Source: Dawidia cretensis (GTDB lineage Bacteria; Bacteroidota; Bacteroidia; Cytophagales; Cyclobacteriaceae). From it: a stretch of 64,000 bases of DNA. How positions within the stretch are numbered: the stretch's first letter is position 1; the number at the start of each line of letters is the position of its first letter. The notes below the pieces were generated by a model. That model did no database searches. It saw only the letters and a program-made list of their open reading frames with translations, and had not been told where the DNA came from. The DNA is taken from contig NZ_JAHESE010000029.1 of NCBI RefSeq assembly GCF_018598175.1, positions 41,638 through 105,637 of the forward strand. The letters run 5' to 3'. Shown here one piece after another: positions 34,992 through 43,601 of the stretch. The translations under genes were made by a program, and so were the position numbers.

Positions 34992-35806
34992 CGATGGACG
35001 CCGCATTCGAGCAGCACAACGTATGCGTGCTGATTCCCACCTATAACAACGCCATACCGCTGGCGCGCGTGTTGCACGACGTACTGCAGTATACGCGGCA
35101 TGTGGTGGTGGTGAATGACGGCGCCACGGACGGCACGCGCGAGATGCTGGCCGAACGGTACCCACAGATAGCCCTGGTGGATTATGTACAGAACCGCGGC
35201 AAGGGTTATGCGCTACGCCAGGGCTTTGCGAAGGCCGTGGCACTGGGGTATGACTATGCCATTACCATCGACTCCGACGGGCAGCACTATGCCGACGACC
35301 TGCCGGTATTTCTGGAAAAACTGAAGACGTCGCCCAATGCCATTATCATCGGCGCGCGCAACATGGATCAGGCCAGCGTGCCGGGCAAAAGCAGCTTTGG
35401 CAACAAGTTCTCCAACTTCTGGTATAAGTTTGAAACGGGCCTGACGATGCGTGATACGCAAAGCGGATACCGGCTATACCCCGTAAAGGCGTTGCGTGAC
35501 TTTACCTTCTTTACCCGTAAATACGAGTTCGAGATTGAAGTATTGGTACGGGCCGCCTGGGCGGGATTGGAAGTGACGGAGGTACCGGTAAAAGTGTTCT
35601 ACCCGGAGAAGGAAAAACGGATCACGCATTTTCGACCCTTCCGCGATTTCTCGCGCATCAGTGTGCTCAATACGGTGCTGGTCACCATCACCCTGCTGTA
35701 TATCAAACCCCGCGACCTCTTCCGGGGACTTAAAAAAAAAACTTCAGGCAAGTCCTCCGGGAAGTCCACACCCAGCTCTTTGACCCCCGGGAATCGGCCG
35801 GCGTAA
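34988..35806 (+). CDS. Family 2 glycosyltransferase, probably continued by DUF2062 through a -1 frameshift
   Basis: 272 residues of a GT-A fold: CVLIPTYNNAIPLARVL, VVVVNDGATDGT and the DxD-like TIDSDGQH, then QSGYRLYPV. Its C-terminal 22 residues (TSGKSSGK...) are Ser/Lys/Pro-rich and follow an A10 run (35732-35741). A -1 shift there continues the reading as NFRQVLREVHTQLFDPRES straight into DUF2062, matching the normal start of that domain. GT2-DUF2062 fusions occur in related clusters. Sugar and acceptor unknown. Confidence 0.85.
   Translation: MTMDAAFEQHNVCVLIPTYNNAIPLARVLHDVLQYTRHVVVVNDGATDGTREMLAERYPQIALVDYVQNRGKGYALRQGFAKAVALGYDYAITIDSDGQHYADDLPVFLEKLKTSPNAIIIGARNMDQASVPGKSSFGNKFSNFWYKFETGLTMRDTQSGYRLYPVKALRDFTFFTRKYEFEIEVLVRAAWAGLEVTEVPVKVFYPEKEKRITHFRPFRDFSRISVLNTVLVTITLLYIKPRDLFRGLKKKTSGKSSGKSTPSSLTPGNRPA
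35732..35741 (+). promoter_or_regulatory. A10 slippery run at the GT2/DUF2062 junction
   Basis: Ten A in a row within CTT-A10-CTTC. In the GT2 frame it codes Lys-Lys-Lys-Thr; a -1 shift gives Lys-Lys-Lys-Asn and enters the DUF2062 frame, which is open from the TAA at 35731 onward. Either a programmed slip site or an indel. Confidence 0.6.
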
Positions 35807-36177
35807 AAGCCGCGTCGGTGGCAGTGGGGATTTTTATGGGCATTGTGCCGCTATGGGGCTTTCAGCTGATCCTGGCCATCGCGTTGGCGTTTGCCTTGCG
35901 GCTGAATAAAGCACTGGTGATCCTGACGGCCAACATCAGCATACCGCCCATGATCCCGCTGATCCTGTTTCTCAGTCACCTTACGGGGCGCATCTGGATG
36001 GGCGACCGCGCGCAGTACATTCGCTTTAGCCGCGACATCGATTTCGCGCAACTGCACAATAGCTTCCTGCAATATGTGTTGGGTGCGACCACGCTCGCCG
36101 TCGCGGCAGCCCTTGTTTCGGGATTATTAACGTTTGTACTGGTTAAGGTACTTCGCATGCGACGGTCTGAGAAATAG
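35740..36177 (+). CDS. DUF2062 domain membrane protein (frame-shifted continuation of GT2)
   Basis: Open from codon 35740 (after the A10 run). The free-standing start would be GTG at 35818, giving 119 aa, but that removes the amphipathic KKNFRQVLREVHTQLFDPRE segment which normally precedes the DUF2062 core (SVAVGIFMGIVPLWGFQLIL). Two to three membrane helices follow. DUF2062 is a small membrane domain often fused or adjacent to GT2 enzymes and may anchor them. Listed as a separate feature because the frame differs. Confidence 0.75.
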   Translation, partial: NFRQVLREVHTQLFDPRESAGVKAASVAVGIFMGIVPLWGFQLILAIALAFALRLNKALVILTANISIPPMIPLILFLSHLTGRIWMGDRAQYIRFSRDIDFAQLHNSFLQYVLGATTLAVAAALVSGLLTFVLVKVLRMRRSEK

Positions 36178-36196
36178 GGTATATTTGCGGGTTCAG

Positions 36197-39100
36197 ATGG
36201 AGCAGCTTTTCTTATCGCTTTACCGGTTTTTCAAACTTCGCCGTACCGCGTTCTGGTTGGTCTTCGCAGGCACCATTGCCCTGCTCGGTGCAGGCGCCCT
36301 GCGCCTGGAGCTGGAGGAGGACATCACGCAGTTCCTGCCCAATGACCCACGCGTGGAAAAGATAAACTACATCTTCCAACATTCGAAATTCGTCGAACGC
36401 ATCGTGGTGATGGTCTCGGTGCGCGACAGTGCCACCCAGGCCCAGCCCGACAGCCTCGTGGTCTTTGCCGACACGCTGGCCGGCCGCATTGAAACGAAGC
36501 TCACCCCGTTTGTAAAACACGTGTCAGCACGCGTAGACGACAGCCGCATCCTGGACCTGTTTCATGCCATACCCCAGGGGTTGCCCGTCTTCCTGGAAGA
36601 GGCCGACTACCGCCACCTCGACTCGATCTCGCAACCTGACGTCGCGCGCCGGGTGTTACAAAATAACTACCGCCAGCTGATCTCGCCGTCGGGTATCGTG
36701 ACGAAGCAAGTCATTCAGCAGGACCCGCTGGGTTTTTCATTCCTGGTGCTGAAGAAATTGCAGCGGCTGCAGTACGACGAGAACTACGAGCTGTACGATA
36801 ACTTTATCATGACGCGCGACCACCGGCACATCCTGTTCTTTCTACAGCCGGTATACCCGCCGTCGGAGACCCGGCACAATGCCGAGTTCCTGGCACAATT
36901 GCAAGAAATGATGGACGAGACCGCGCAGGAGCATCCGGGTCTGATGGCATCGTGCTTTGGCGCCCCCGTGGTGGCTGTCGGCAATGCACGACAGCTGCGG
37001 GCCGACACCATGCTCACGGTGGGACTGATGCTGGGGCTGCTCATCATTGTCCTCCTGGGTTTCTTTCGCAAGAAGCGCGTGCCGTTCCTGATGATGATAC
37101 CGGTCGCCTTTGGCGCGCTCTTTTCACTTTCCTGTATTGCGTTACTACACGGCACGCTGTCGGTATTGGCGTTGGCCGTGGGCGCCGTCATTCTGGGTAT
37201 TGCCGTAAACTATTCGCTGCACTACATGGTCGCGCTCAAGCATACGCATAATGCCGAGGAAGTAATTCGCGAGCTCGCCCATCCGCTCACGATCGGCAGT
37301 ACCACCACGGTGCTGGCGTTCTTCTGCTTGCAGTTCACCAACGCCGTCGTACTGCGCGACGTTGGCTTGTTTGCAGGCTTTAGCCTGATCGGCGCTGCGT
37401 TGTGCTCCCTGATTTTCCTGCCACACCTGCTGCGCGAAGATGTGCTGGCATCGTCGCGGCCGAATGCCGTGCAGCGGATCGTCGCCTTTGACTTTGAGTC
37501 CAACCGCTATGTCGTCTACGCCATCCTGCTGCTCACGCCGGTGTTCTTTTACTTTGCGGGTCAGGTAAAGTTCAACAGTGACATGAGCGGGCTGAACTTT
37601 ATGCGCCCCGAAACACGGGAGGCGCAGCAGCGGCTGGAGTCGTTGAACAAGGCATCCCTCAGCTCGCTCTATGTCGTGGCCGAGGGCGACAATCTCGAAG
37701 CCGCCCTGCGACGTAACGAACAAGCGCTGCCGCCGCTGGAAGCCTTGCGGCGTACGGGCCAGGTTGGCAAGGTCGCGTCGGTATCGTTGCTGATGGTGTC
37801 CGACTCGTTGCAGCGTATCCGGATCCAGCGCTGGCATTCATTCTGGAATGCCGGGCGCATCGCAAGGGTACAAGAGGCGGTACATGCCGAGGCGGCGGCG
37901 CTGCGATTCTCGCCCGTGGTGGTGCAACGGTTTGACTCGCTGCTGACACGCGCGTATACACCGCTCACAGCCGAAGCCTGGCAGCCATTCCGTGCCGCGT
38001 TCTTCGACGACTACATCATTGAAAAAGACGGTAAAGCCACCATCATCACGCTGGCGCAGGTGGCGCCTGAGAAGAAACCTGAAGTATACCAGGCACTGGC
38101 CGGCACACCAGCGCATGCCGTGGATCGCCAGATGTTGACGAACCTGTTTGTAGAGTATATACATGCCGACTTTAATTTTATCATCACGTTTACGTCGGTG
38201 CTGGTGTTTGTAACACTGCTGATCCTGTATGGCCGCATCGAGCTTACGCTGATCACCTTTGTGCCGATGCTCGTTACCTGGATCTGGATCCTGGGCATCA
38301 TGGCCCTGGCAGGCATCGAGTTTAACATCATCAACGTGATGGTGTCGACTTTCATCTTCGGGCTGGGCGACGACTATAGTATCTTTATCATGGACGGCTT
38401 GCAACAGGAGTATCGCACGGGGCGCAAGCTGATGCCCGTCGTGCGCACGTCTATTTTCCTGTCGGCCGTGACGACTATCTGCGGCCTGGGTGTATTGATT
38501 TTTGCCAAACACCCTGCTTTGCGTTCCATCGCGGCGATCTCCATCATCGGCATTGTTTGTGTGTTTGTCATGGCGCAGACGCTGGAGCCTTTCCTTTTCC
38601 GTACATTGATTACCCGGCGCACGCAGCGCGGGCGTACGCCGATGACCTTCCTGGGCATGGCCAAGACGCTCTTTACCTATGGCTTCTTTGTCTTTGGCGC
38701 AGTGTTCCTGACGGTGACGGGGGGATTGCTCAAGCTGGTGCCTTTCGGGCGTAAACAGATTCGTGTGCTGTACCATGCCATGCTGGGGTTCTTTACCGGC
38801 TCGCTGGTATACCTGGCGCCGCGCTTCCACCGCAAGGTGATTGGCCGTACGCCGGCTACATTCTCGCGCGCGAGCATGATCGTTTGCAATCACAGCTCGA
38901 TCCTCGATATACTCCTGACGACCATGCTGCACCCCAAGCTGGTGCTGCTGACCAACAAGTGGGTGTGGAACTCGCCTGTCTTTGGTGCGGTGGTACGCCT
39001 GGCAGATTATTACCCCGTCATGGACGGCGCGGGCGATAGCGTGGCGCGTTTACAGGATCGCATTAGCGAAGGATATTCGGTCGTGGTGTTTCCCGAGGGT

Positions 39101-40048
39101 ACACGCTCGGCAGACGGTACTCTCGGTCGTTTTCACAAGGGTGCGTTTTACATGGCCGAGGCGTTGCGTCTGCCGGTACAGCCCTTGCTGATGCACGGCG
39201 TGGGCGTGGCCATTCCCAAGGGCGAGCATTATCTCAACGACTGCCATGTGGCATTGGAATTCCTGCCACCGATCGAAATTGACGACCCGCGCTTCGGCAC
39301 GGGATATGCCGAGCGGACCAAGAAGATCAGCCGCTATTTCAAGGAAGAATATAAACGCCTTGCAGCGGCGGAAGAGACACCCGACTATTACCGCTACAAG
39401 CTCATTCTGAACTACCTGTACAAAGGGCCGGTGCTGGAATGGTATATGCGCATTAAGCTGCGCCTGGAAAAGAACTACGCGCCCTTTGAAGCGCTGGTGC
39501 CGCGCCAGGCTACGGTGCTGGACCTGGGCTGTGGTTATGGATTTTTGTGTTACATGTTGCAGTTCATGTCGCCCGGGCGAACGATTACCGGTGTGGACTA
39601 CGACGAGGAGAAGATCGCGGTGGCCCAGCATGGATTCCTGCGCACGGACCGGCTGCAGTTTTACCGCGCCGATGTGACGCAATACGATCTGGCGACCTAC
39701 GATGTCATTATCATCAGCGACGTGTTGCACTACCTGAGCGCCGAAGCGCAGGAGATCTTACTGGTGCGGTGTTTTGCGGCGTTACAGCCCGGCGGAAGGT
39801 TGATCGTGCGCGACGGCAACGCCGACCTGGCCGAGCGCCATCGCGGCACCAGGCTCACGGAGTTCTTTTCCGTGCGGTTGCTGAAATTCAACAAAGCCGA
39901 GCAAGCGCTTAACTTTGTATCCGGCAAGGCGCTGACGGCCCTCGCCGAACGGTACGGACTGCGCGTGGTGGTACAGGACGAGACGCGGTTTACCTCGAAT
40001 GTTATTTTTGTTTTCGAAAAGCCCGGCGTGGTCGTGGCAACAGTATAG
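36197..40048 (+). CDS. Trifunctional MMPL exporter / PlsC acyltransferase / methyltransferase fusion
   Basis: A 1283-aa protein from the ATG at 36197. Residues 1 to ~830 form an RND/MMPL exporter: a first helix at ~16-36, a large periplasmic domain, a helix bundle, and a repeat of the plan from ~470. Residues ~870-1080 are a PlsC acyltransferase (NHSSILD at ~897, FPEGTRS at ~964). Residues ~1090-1283 are a class I methyltransferase (VLDLGCGYG at ~1105). Such fusions are known from Bacteroidota pigment clusters. It could acylate, methylate and export the product. TATATTTG at 36180-36187 just before the start may be an internal promoter. Confidence 0.93.
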   Translation: MEQLFLSLYRFFKLRRTAFWLVFAGTIALLGAGALRLELEEDITQFLPNDPRVEKINYIFQHSKFVERIVVMVSVRDSATQAQPDSLVVFADTLAGRIETKLTPFVKHVSARVDDSRILDLFHAIPQGLPVFLEEADYRHLDSISQPDVARRVLQNNYRQLISPSGIVTKQVIQQDPLGFSFLVLKKLQRLQYDENYELYDNFIMTRDHRHILFFLQPVYPPSETRHNAEFLAQLQEMMDETAQEHPGLMASCFGAPVVAVGNARQLRADTMLTVGLMLGLLIIVLLGFFRKKRVPFLMMIPVAFGALFSLSCIALLHGTLSVLALAVGAVILGIAVNYSLHYMVALKHTHNAEEVIRELAHPLTIGSTTTVLAFFCLQFTNAVVLRDVGLFAGFSLIGAALCSLIFLPHLLREDVLASSRPNAVQRIVAFDFESNRYVVYAILLLTPVFFYFAGQVKFNSDMSGLNFMRPETREAQQRLESLNKASLSSLYVVAEGDNLEAALRRNEQALPPLEALRRTGQVGKVASVSLLMVSDSLQRIRIQRWHSFWNAGRIARVQEAVHAEAAALRFSPVVVQRFDSLLTRAYTPLTAEAWQPFRAAFFDDYIIEKDGKATIITLAQVAPEKKPEVYQALAGTPAHAVDRQMLTNLFVEYIHADFNFIITFTSVLVFVTLLILYGRIELTLITFVPMLVTWIWILGIMALAGIEFNIINVMVSTFIFGLGDDYSIFIMDGLQQEYRTGRKLMPVVRTSIFLSAVTTICGLGVLIFAKHPALRSIAAISIIGIVCVFVMAQTLEPFLFRTLITRRTQRGRTPMTFLGMAKTLFTYGFFVFGAVFLTVTGGLLKLVPFGRKQIRVLYHAMLGFFTGSLVYLAPRFHRKVIGRTPATFSRASMIVCNHSSILDILLTTMLHPKLVLLTNKWVWNSPVFGAVVRLADYYPVMDGAGDSVARLQDRISEGYSVVVFPEGTRSADGTLGRFHKGAFYMAEALRLPVQPLLMHGVGVAIPKGEHYLNDCHVALEFLPPIEIDDPRFGTGYAERTKKISRYFKEEYKRLAAAEETPDYYRYKLILNYLYKGPVLEWYMRIKLRLEKNYAPFEALVPRQATVLDLGCGYGFLCYMLQFMSPGRTITGVDYDEEKIAVAQHGFLRTDRLQFYRADVTQYDLATYDVIIISDVLHYLSAEAQEILLVRCFAALQPGGRLIVRDGNADLAERHRGTRLTEFFSVRLLKFNKAEQALNFVSGKALTALAERYGLRVVVQDETRFTSNVIFVFEKPGVVVATV

Positions 40049-40073
40049 AGCAACTTTTGACCCTCAAAGATAG

Positions 40074-41573
40074 ATGTACGACGTAGTGATCATCGGAAGC
40101 GGACTGGGCGGACTTGCCTGTGGCGCCATCCTGGCCAAGGAAGGCTACAAGGTGTGTATCCTCGAAAAGAACAAACAGATCGGCGGCACGCTCCAGACCT
40201 TTGTGCGCGAGCGGGTGATCTTCGATTCGGGCGTGCATTACGTCGGTGGCCTCGACAAGGGCCAGAACCTATACCAGCTTTTTCAATACCTGGGCATTCT
40301 TGACAAGCTCAAGATGCGAAAGATGGACACGGAATTCGACAATGTGGTGTTTGGCGACGACCCCAAGGTATATAAATACGCGCAAGGGTATGAGAACTTT
40401 ATCCAGACGCTGGCAAAAGACTTTCCCGAAGAAGAGGAGGCGCTGCGGAAATACTGTGATGCCATTAAGGACATTTGCAGCAAGTTTCCGATGTATAACC
40501 TGCGCAACGGCGATTATTTCGAGAAGGTAAGCGTGCTGGAAATTGATACGCAGACCTTTTTACAGAGTATCACAAAAAACATACGGTTGCAAAACGTGCT
40601 GGCGGGTACCAGTCTGCTCTATGCCGGCGAGCCCGATAAAACGCCGCTGTATGTGCACGCGCTTGTGTTGAATAGCTACATCGAAAGCTCCTGGCGGTTT
40701 GTAGACGGTGGCTCGCAAATCGGCAAACACCTGGCGCACGAGATCATTTCCCGTGGTGGCGTGATTAAAAAACGTCAACAGGTGATCAGGCTAAAAGAGG
40801 AAGGAGGAAGCTTGCGGTATGCCGAAACCAGCGAGGGTGAGAAGTATTACGGCAATCTGTTCATCTCCAACGTGCACCCGGTCAAAACCATCGAGATGAC
40901 CGAAAGCGATATGATCAAGAAGGCGTATAAGACGCGTCTCAAAGGCCTGGAGAACTCCATTTCGGTATTTTATTTGAACGTGGTGCTCAAGAAAAATACG
41001 TTTCCGTACATGAACCACAACTACTATTACTTCCATGAGAAGGACACGTGGGCGGTACAGGATTACAATGAAGACAACTGGCCGCGCGGCTATGCCATGT
41101 TCGTGGCCGCCTCTTCCAGAAGCGAAGAGTGGGCCGAGGGTCTGAGCCTGATGACCTATATGCGCTTTGACGAAGTAAAGCAGTGGGAGCATACCTTCAA
41201 CACGGTTGCAAACGAAGTAAGCCGGGGCGAAGACTACGAAGCCTTTAAGCGTGAGAAAGCCGAGAAGCTGTTTGAATGCGTCGAGCGCAAATTCCCAGGC
41301 TTCCGCGACTGCGTGCAGTCCTACTACGTCGCCACGCCGTTGTCGGTGCGCGACTACATCGGCACGGACGATGGTTCGCTGTACGGCATTGTAAAGGATT
41401 ACCGTGAGCCGATGCGTACCTTCATCTCGCCGCGAACGAAAATTCCCAACCTGCTGTTGACGGGCCAGAACCTGAACCTGCACGGCGTGCTGGGCGTAAC
41501 GGTGAGCGCGGTGGTGACTTGCGCCGAGGTGCTCGGAATGGATTACATGATAGAAAAGATCAAACATGCTTAA
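40074..41573 (+). CDS. Phytoene-desaturase-like FAD oxidoreductase
   Basis: 499 residues. The N-terminal dinucleotide motif VVIIGSGLGGLACGAILAKE is followed by LEKNKQIGGTLQTF, typical of CrtI/CrtO/retinol-saturase relatives. The C-terminal block LLLTGQNLNLHGVLGVTVSA is the FAD-contacting end. With no other carotenoid gene nearby, it probably acts on the polyene pigment or a lipid part of it; the reaction is inferred only as flavin-dependent redox of a conjugated chain. Confidence 0.85.
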   Translation: MYDVVIIGSGLGGLACGAILAKEGYKVCILEKNKQIGGTLQTFVRERVIFDSGVHYVGGLDKGQNLYQLFQYLGILDKLKMRKMDTEFDNVVFGDDPKVYKYAQGYENFIQTLAKDFPEEEEALRKYCDAIKDICSKFPMYNLRNGDYFEKVSVLEIDTQTFLQSITKNIRLQNVLAGTSLLYAGEPDKTPLYVHALVLNSYIESSWRFVDGGSQIGKHLAHEIISRGGVIKKRQQVIRLKEEGGSLRYAETSEGEKYYGNLFISNVHPVKTIEMTESDMIKKAYKTRLKGLENSISVFYLNVVLKKNTFPYMNHNYYYFHEKDTWAVQDYNEDNWPRGYAMFVAASSRSEEWAEGLSLMTYMRFDEVKQWEHTFNTVANEVSRGEDYEAFKREKAEKLFECVERKFPGFRDCVQSYYVATPLSVRDYIGTDDGSLYGIVKDYREPMRTFISPRTKIPNLLLTGQNLNLHGVLGVTVSAVVTCAEVLGMDYMIEKIKHA

Positions 41574-43230
41574 ACGCATCCTCAAGTTTCTGGCGTGGAC
41601 GTTTGGCATCCTGCTGCTGTTGCTGGCCGGATTGCTGCTATATGTACGGCAGGTGGCGCGTACAGAGCCACCGGTAGTCGTGCCCACACCGCTCGCCACA
41701 GCCCCCATCCAGCAACCCGACCCGGGGTTGTATACCCTGGGCAAGAACTGGTTCCGCCGAAGCGAGAGTGGACTATACGAGCTCTATGTAGAAGGAACGC
41801 CGTATGAGCGTGGCGTTGCCAACGGCCGGCTCACACAAGCCCTGGTGCAATACCAGGAGGACGTCTTTACCGGGCAGATCAACAAGTTTGTGCCCAACGG
41901 TTTTTACCTCGGTATGTTAAAATACATGGTGGGCTGGTTTAACCGCGACCTCGAGCGCTTTGTGCCCGAAGAATATCAACAAGAGATCTATGGTGTATCG
42001 CAGGCAGCGTCTTCCGCGCACGACACTATAGCGCCGGCGTACCAACGTATTCTGAACTACCACGGTGCCCACGACATCGGCCACGCGTTGCAGAATATGT
42101 CGCTGGTAGGATGTACGGCGTTTGCCACCTGGGGGCGCCAGTCGGCCGATAGTACGTTGATCGTCGGCCGCAACTTTGACTTTTATGTAGGCGATGAATT
42201 TGCCCGCGACAAGATCGTGGCGTTCTATGCCCCCGAGAAAGGGCATAAGTTTATGATGCTGACCTTTGGTGGTATGACGGGCGTTGTATCGGGCATGAAC
42301 GATGCCGGCCTGACGGTAACGATCAACGCGGCAAAGTCCGACGTACCCGGCGGCGCCGCCACACCGGTATCACTGGTGGCGCGCGAGATCTTGCAGTATG
42401 CGTCTACGATAGCCGAGGCGTATTCGCTGGCGGCGCGCCGCAAGATGTTCGTGTCAGAGTCGTTCCTGATCGGTTCGGCACAAGACAATCGTGCGGCACT
42501 TATTGAAAAGACGCCCGATGCCATGGACCTGTACGAGCCCGACCGCGAGTATATCATCAGCACCAACCATTTTCTCGGCGAGAAGCTCGGCCGTACCGAG
42601 CTGAATGAAGAACACATGCGCACCAGCGCGTCGCCCTACCGCTTCGCGCGTGTAGAGGAGCTGTTAGTACAAAAGGCGTCCGGGCCGAATACGGTACAAC
42701 GTACCGCGGACATTCTGCGGGACCAACGTGGACTGGATAATAAATCCATTGGAATGGGCAATGAAAAACTTGTCAACCAGCTGGTGGCGCACCACGCCGT
42801 CATCTTCGAACCCGCGCAGCAGCGTGTGTGGATTTCCACGGCGCCGTGGCAGCTTGGCAAGTTTGTGTGCTATGATCTGAAGAAGGTCTTTGCACAGCAC
42901 CCCACGCGCAACGAAGAGCTTTACGAGGAAGCCCTGACAATACCCGCAGATTCCTTTCTGCTGACGCAGGACTACCGCGACTATGTCAAGTTTCATCGCT
43001 ATCGCTTTCCTTTTGCGCCCCGCACGGACTTAGATCCGGACAGCGTGGTGCGCTGGAATCCACTATCGTATCATGCCTACATGCTGGCCGGCGATCAATG
43101 TCTCGAGCGTGAGCAATACGAGCAGGCGGCGCACTTTTATGAAAAGGGGCTAACACTGGAAACTGCTACAGTACAGGAGCGCGAGCACATGGAAAAGAAC
43201 CTGCAACGGTGTAAAGAAAAGATGCTATGA
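41566..43230 (+). CDS. Membrane-anchored C45 autoproteolytic acyltransferase-like protein
   Basis: 554 residues: an N-terminal helix (~7-27), an Ntn-hydrolase domain with the predicted self-processing nucleophile Cys183 in SLVGCTAFATWG, followed by GRNFDFYVGDEF, and a C-terminal TPR-like end (QCLEREQYEQAAHFYEKGL). Peptidase C45 enzymes include penicillin acyl-CoA:6-APA acyltransferase. In this cluster it could join the polyene acid to its partner (inferred). It overlaps the oxidoreductase by 8 bp and AcpS by 4 bp. Confidence 0.83.
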   Translation: MLKRILKFLAWTFGILLLLLAGLLLYVRQVARTEPPVVVPTPLATAPIQQPDPGLYTLGKNWFRRSESGLYELYVEGTPYERGVANGRLTQALVQYQEDVFTGQINKFVPNGFYLGMLKYMVGWFNRDLERFVPEEYQQEIYGVSQAASSAHDTIAPAYQRILNYHGAHDIGHALQNMSLVGCTAFATWGRQSADSTLIVGRNFDFYVGDEFARDKIVAFYAPEKGHKFMMLTFGGMTGVVSGMNDAGLTVTINAAKSDVPGGAATPVSLVAREILQYASTIAEAYSLAARRKMFVSESFLIGSAQDNRAALIEKTPDAMDLYEPDREYIISTNHFLGEKLGRTELNEEHMRTSASPYRFARVEELLVQKASGPNTVQRTADILRDQRGLDNKSIGMGNEKLVNQLVAHHAVIFEPAQQRVWISTAPWQLGKFVCYDLKKVFAQHPTRNEELYEEALTIPADSFLLTQDYRDYVKFHRYRFPFAPRTDLDPDSVVRWNPLSYHAYMLAGDQCLEREQYEQAAHFYEKGLTLETATVQEREHMEKNLQRCKEKML

Positions 43231-43601
43231 TCCTCGGCACCGGCATAGACATCATTGAAGTAGCGCGGGTAGAAGAGAAGGTCGCGCGTAATAACGGCTT
43301 TACCGAAAAGGTGTTCTCGCCGGCCGAGCGTGCCTTCTGCGAAGCGCAACATCACAAATACCAGCACTATGCTGCGCGCTTTGCGGCCAAGGAGGCATTC
43401 CTGAAAGCCACCGGTCGCGGACTGCAGGCAGGGTTGGATTTGTGCGACATCGAGATTGTACAAGAGCCGTCGGGCAAGCCCGTCGTACAGCTGCAGGGGG
43501 ACTTCCGGCGGCAGGCGGCGGAGCACGGCTGGAATAAGATACATGTATCCCTTTCGCACGTCGGGGCAATGGCGTGTGCCATGGTTATACTCGAACAATG
43601 A
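43227..43601 (+). CDS. acpS: Holo-ACP synthase, cluster-encoded
   Basis: 124-aa AcpS: GTGIDIIEVARVEE carries the Mg-binding Asp, and FAAKEAFLKATGRG the Glu and Lys of the active site. It transfers 4'-phosphopantetheine from CoA to the Ser of the two cluster ACPs. Having its own copy in the operon suggests it serves the pigment ACPs; whether it also activates primary AcpP depends on another copy elsewhere. Confidence 0.93.
   Translation: MILGTGIDIIEVARVEEKVARNNGFTEKVFSPAERAFCEAQHHKYQHYAARFAAKEAFLKATGRGLQAGLDLCDIEIVQEPSGKPVVQLQGDFRRQAAEHGWNKIHVSLSHVGAMACAMVILEQ

Noticed and set aside
37838-38932. 364-codon minus-strand frame opposite the MMPL fusion
   Set aside because: Extremely His/Arg/Gln-rich, no motif, fully antisense to conserved MMPL sequence.
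40074-41573. Carotenoid phytoene desaturase (crtI) and a carotenoid cluster
   Set aside because: No crtB, crtE or cyclase genes accompany it; it is embedded in the aryl polyene operon.
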